Below are positions 62,548-64,000 of a stretch of 64,000 nt of DNA, in pieces. Source of the DNA: a virus; IMG/VR virus record IMGVR_UViG_3300024306_000023, positions 34,793-98,792 of that record. The stretch is one strand, 5' to 3'. Position numbers and translations under genes: made by a program. The notes under the pieces are model-generated. The model searched no databases and had not been told where the DNA came from. It was given only the letters and a program-made list of their open reading frames with translations. Each line of letters starts with the position of its first letter. Position 1 is the first letter of the stretch.

Positions 62548-64000
62548 ACTCTCCCTCCTCTACTGTACTTAACTCACTTAGCAAATCTTGAAGATTGGGT
62601 TTTTCTTCTACTACTTCATCAGTCTTAATATCATAAGTATTTTGATAGTAAGAAGTTTTCCACCCGTACTTGTATGTAGTCAAAAAGTCATTTGCCATTA
62701 CAGAAACTGGAACTTCATTGTCATCATAGTTCTCTGGATTGTAACTCCAGTTTCCAGAAATTGCCTGATCAAAGAATTTTTGCATCACAGCAACAACATT
62801 AATATAACCACGATTGGACTCCATATCCCAAAGAAGCGTATAGTTATTCTTAAGAGCATGATATTGTGGAACAATTTGTTTGAGTGGTCCCTTTTTACTT
62901 TTCTTAACGGACAAGAATCCGCGAGGTGGTTCGATTCCATTTGTTGCGTTTGACACAACGGAACTGCTCTCCGATGGCATTTGTGCGGACAGTGTTGAGT
63001 GCCTGAGACCGTGTTCCAAGATAGATGCTCTAAGATTTTCCCAATCATGCTGAAGGTTTATGGATGAAATTTCGTCTACATCTTTTTTATAAGTGTCGAT
63101 TGGAAGAATGCCATCTGCATACTTGGTGCGTCCAAAATATTCACAATAACCCTTTTCTTTAGCAAGTTGGTTTGATGACTTCAAAAGGTAATACTGGAAA
63201 GATTCTGACAAACCATGAACAGCATCCCATGCTTCCTGAGAATCATAATCGAATCCAAGTTTTGCCAAATAGTGTGCAAGACCAATAAACCCTATACCAA
63301 GAGAACGACGCGCCTTGGTGGCGATTTCTGCCGCCTCTACGGGGTACTTTTGATAGTCAATCAACTCATCCAAACCACGAACAGAAAGATCACAAAGTTC
63401 TTCAAGTTCTTCATCAGACTTTACCTTTCCAACATTGATAGCTGAAAGAATACAAAGAGCAATCTCACCCATCTTATCATCAATATGATGAATTGGATCA
63501 GTAGGAAGAGTAATCTCTTGGCAGAGATTGGACATATTCACCTTATCTTTAAATGAAGAATGAGAGTTGCAATGATCAATATTCATAATATAGATCCTAC
63601 CCGTCTCAGCTCTTTCTTTAAGGAGATTGAGAATGAGTTCTTGTGCTTTAACAGTTTTTTTCGGAATGGACGAATCCTTTTCATATGCACAGTAGAGCTC
63701 ATCAAAACCAGCGAGTCCAAAGCAATCATAAAGTCCAGGTACATCATGTGGGGAGAAAAGCGTGATCTCACCATCTTGAATGAACCTCTCATAGAAGAGT
63801 TTGCTGATTTGAATGCTGTAATCAAGTTTGCGAACACGATTATCCTCCGTACCCTTATTGTTTTTAAGAACAAGAATATCTTCTATTTCTTGGTGCCAGA
63901 TTGGGAAGTGGACTGTCGCGGATCCACCTCGTATGCCATTCTGCGTGCAACATCTGACAGTTGCTTCAAACTTCTTGAGAAATGGTACAACACCCGTGTG
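62528..64000 (-). CDS. nrdA: Ribonucleotide reductase alpha subunit, 5' part beyond window
   Basis: The frame is open from 64000 to the stop at 62528, 490 residues of the C-terminal part. Intact catalytic parts: active-site MSNLCQEI (Asn, Cys, Glu), redox Cys in VRCCTQNG and IALCILSA, radical-transfer TSYYQNT, and the C-terminal shuttle CESCAV. LFSPHDVPGLYD and GRIYIMNIDHCNSH follow E. coli NrdA closely. Class Ia enzyme, reduced by the phage glutaredoxin. Confidence 0.97.
   Translation of the reverse strand, partial: HTGVVPFLKKFEATVRCCTQNGIRGGSATVHFPIWHQEIEDILVLKNNKGTEDNRVRKLDYSIQISKLFYERFIQDGEITLFSPHDVPGLYDCFGLAGFDELYCAYEKDSSIPKKTVKAQELILNLLKERAETGRIYIMNIDHCNSHSSFKDKVNMSNLCQEITLPTDPIHHIDDKMGEIALCILSAINVGKVKSDEELEELCDLSVRGLDELIDYQKYPVEAAEIATKARRSLGIGFIGLAHYLAKLGFDYDSQEAWDAVHGLSESFQYYLLKSSNQLAKEKGYCEYFGRTKYADGILPIDTYKKDVDEISSINLQHDWENLRASILEHGLRHSTLSAQMPSESSSVVSNATNGIEPPRGFLSVKKSKKGPLKQIVPQYHALKNNYTLLWDMESNRGYINVVAVMQKFFDQAISGNWSYNPENYDDNEVPVSVMANDFLTTYKYGWKTSYYQNTYDIKTDEVVEEKPNLQDLLSELSTVEEGECESCAV

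Noticed and set aside
63583-63873. A separate ORF and apparent break in nrdA near 63586
   Set aside because: The nrdA frame is open without interruption from 64000 to 62528 and includes all catalytic motifs; the ATG at 63586 is internal and the other ORF is an out-of-frame shadow.

Overview
The window is part of the genome of a T4-like cyanophage (marine cyanomyovirus, host Synechococcus or Prochlorococcus). Evidence: T4 core genes (gp4, gp26, gp48, gp53, gp32, gp33, gp59, nrdA/nrdB) sit beside photosynthesis and host-derived genes (psbA, psbD, two hli genes, a ferredoxin, cp12, speD, phoH, thyX). The DNA is AT-rich, packed with overlapping ATGA/TGATG/TAATG gene junctions, and carries a tRNA array interrupted by homing endonucleases.

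Layout. 1-13.9 kb (minus strand): baseplate and tail module (partial structural gene, a 2OG-Fe(II) oxygenase, spike/hub-like proteins, cp12, a gp27-like hub protein, two large tape-measure-like proteins, a gp51-like small protein, gp26 and a tail-tube-like protein). 13.9-17.2 kb (plus strand): NUMOD homing remnant, gp4, a conserved protein, gp48, gp53. 17.2-25.6 kb (minus): replication, late transcription and metabolism (gp32, DUF1825-like, gp59, gp33, PD-(D/E)XK exonuclease, phoH, thyX, speD, glutaredoxin and many small proteins). 25.6-28.7 kb: psbD, an HNH endonuclease and psbA with fused early/late promoters. 28.7-33 kb: a 1235-residue virion-type protein with an ADP-ribosyltransferase-like segment, and a second 2OG oxygenase. 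33-35.3 kb (plus): four exported or membrane proteins. 35.3-42.4 kb (minus): thermonuclease, GIY-YIG endonuclease, secreted HExxH protein, lysis-type genes (membrane protein, GH24 lysozyme, C39 peptidase), then a peroxiredoxin/Hli/ferredoxin/Hli photoprotection block and an outer-membrane barrel protein. 42.4-54.2 kb (minus): a 16-gene sugar/glycan island (glycosyltransferases, GDP-mannose 3,5-epimerase-like, heptose kinase and nucleotidyltransferase, split transketolase, methyltransferases). 54.2-59.5 kb: small genes, a Dps protein, a Phd-like protein and about ten tRNAs with two HNH genes. 59.1-64 kb: lipoprotein-like, tail-lysozyme-like, GIY-YIG, nrdB and partial nrdA.

How it fits together. 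Structural genes are preceded by TATAAATA/NATAAATA late motifs (read by gp55 sigma with the gp33 coactivator). Metabolic genes are preceded by consensus TTGACA-N17-TATAAT promoters for host RNA polymerase. Several of these have the -35 box inside the loop of the preceding terminator hairpin. psbA and psbD have both promoter types superimposed. The metabolic genes keep light reactions running (D1, D2, Hli, ferredoxin), probably hold back the Calvin cycle (CP12), and drive deoxynucleotide synthesis (NrdAB, ThyX, glutaredoxin).

Strongest items for a second look: a circularly permuted M23 peptidase arrangement in a tail protein; an ART-like domain in a virion protein; HNH genes whose last codons lie in downstream tRNAs; a tRNA-Met lacking the G19/C56 pair; terminator-embedded promoters; two lysins sharing an N-terminal domain; and the glycan island.
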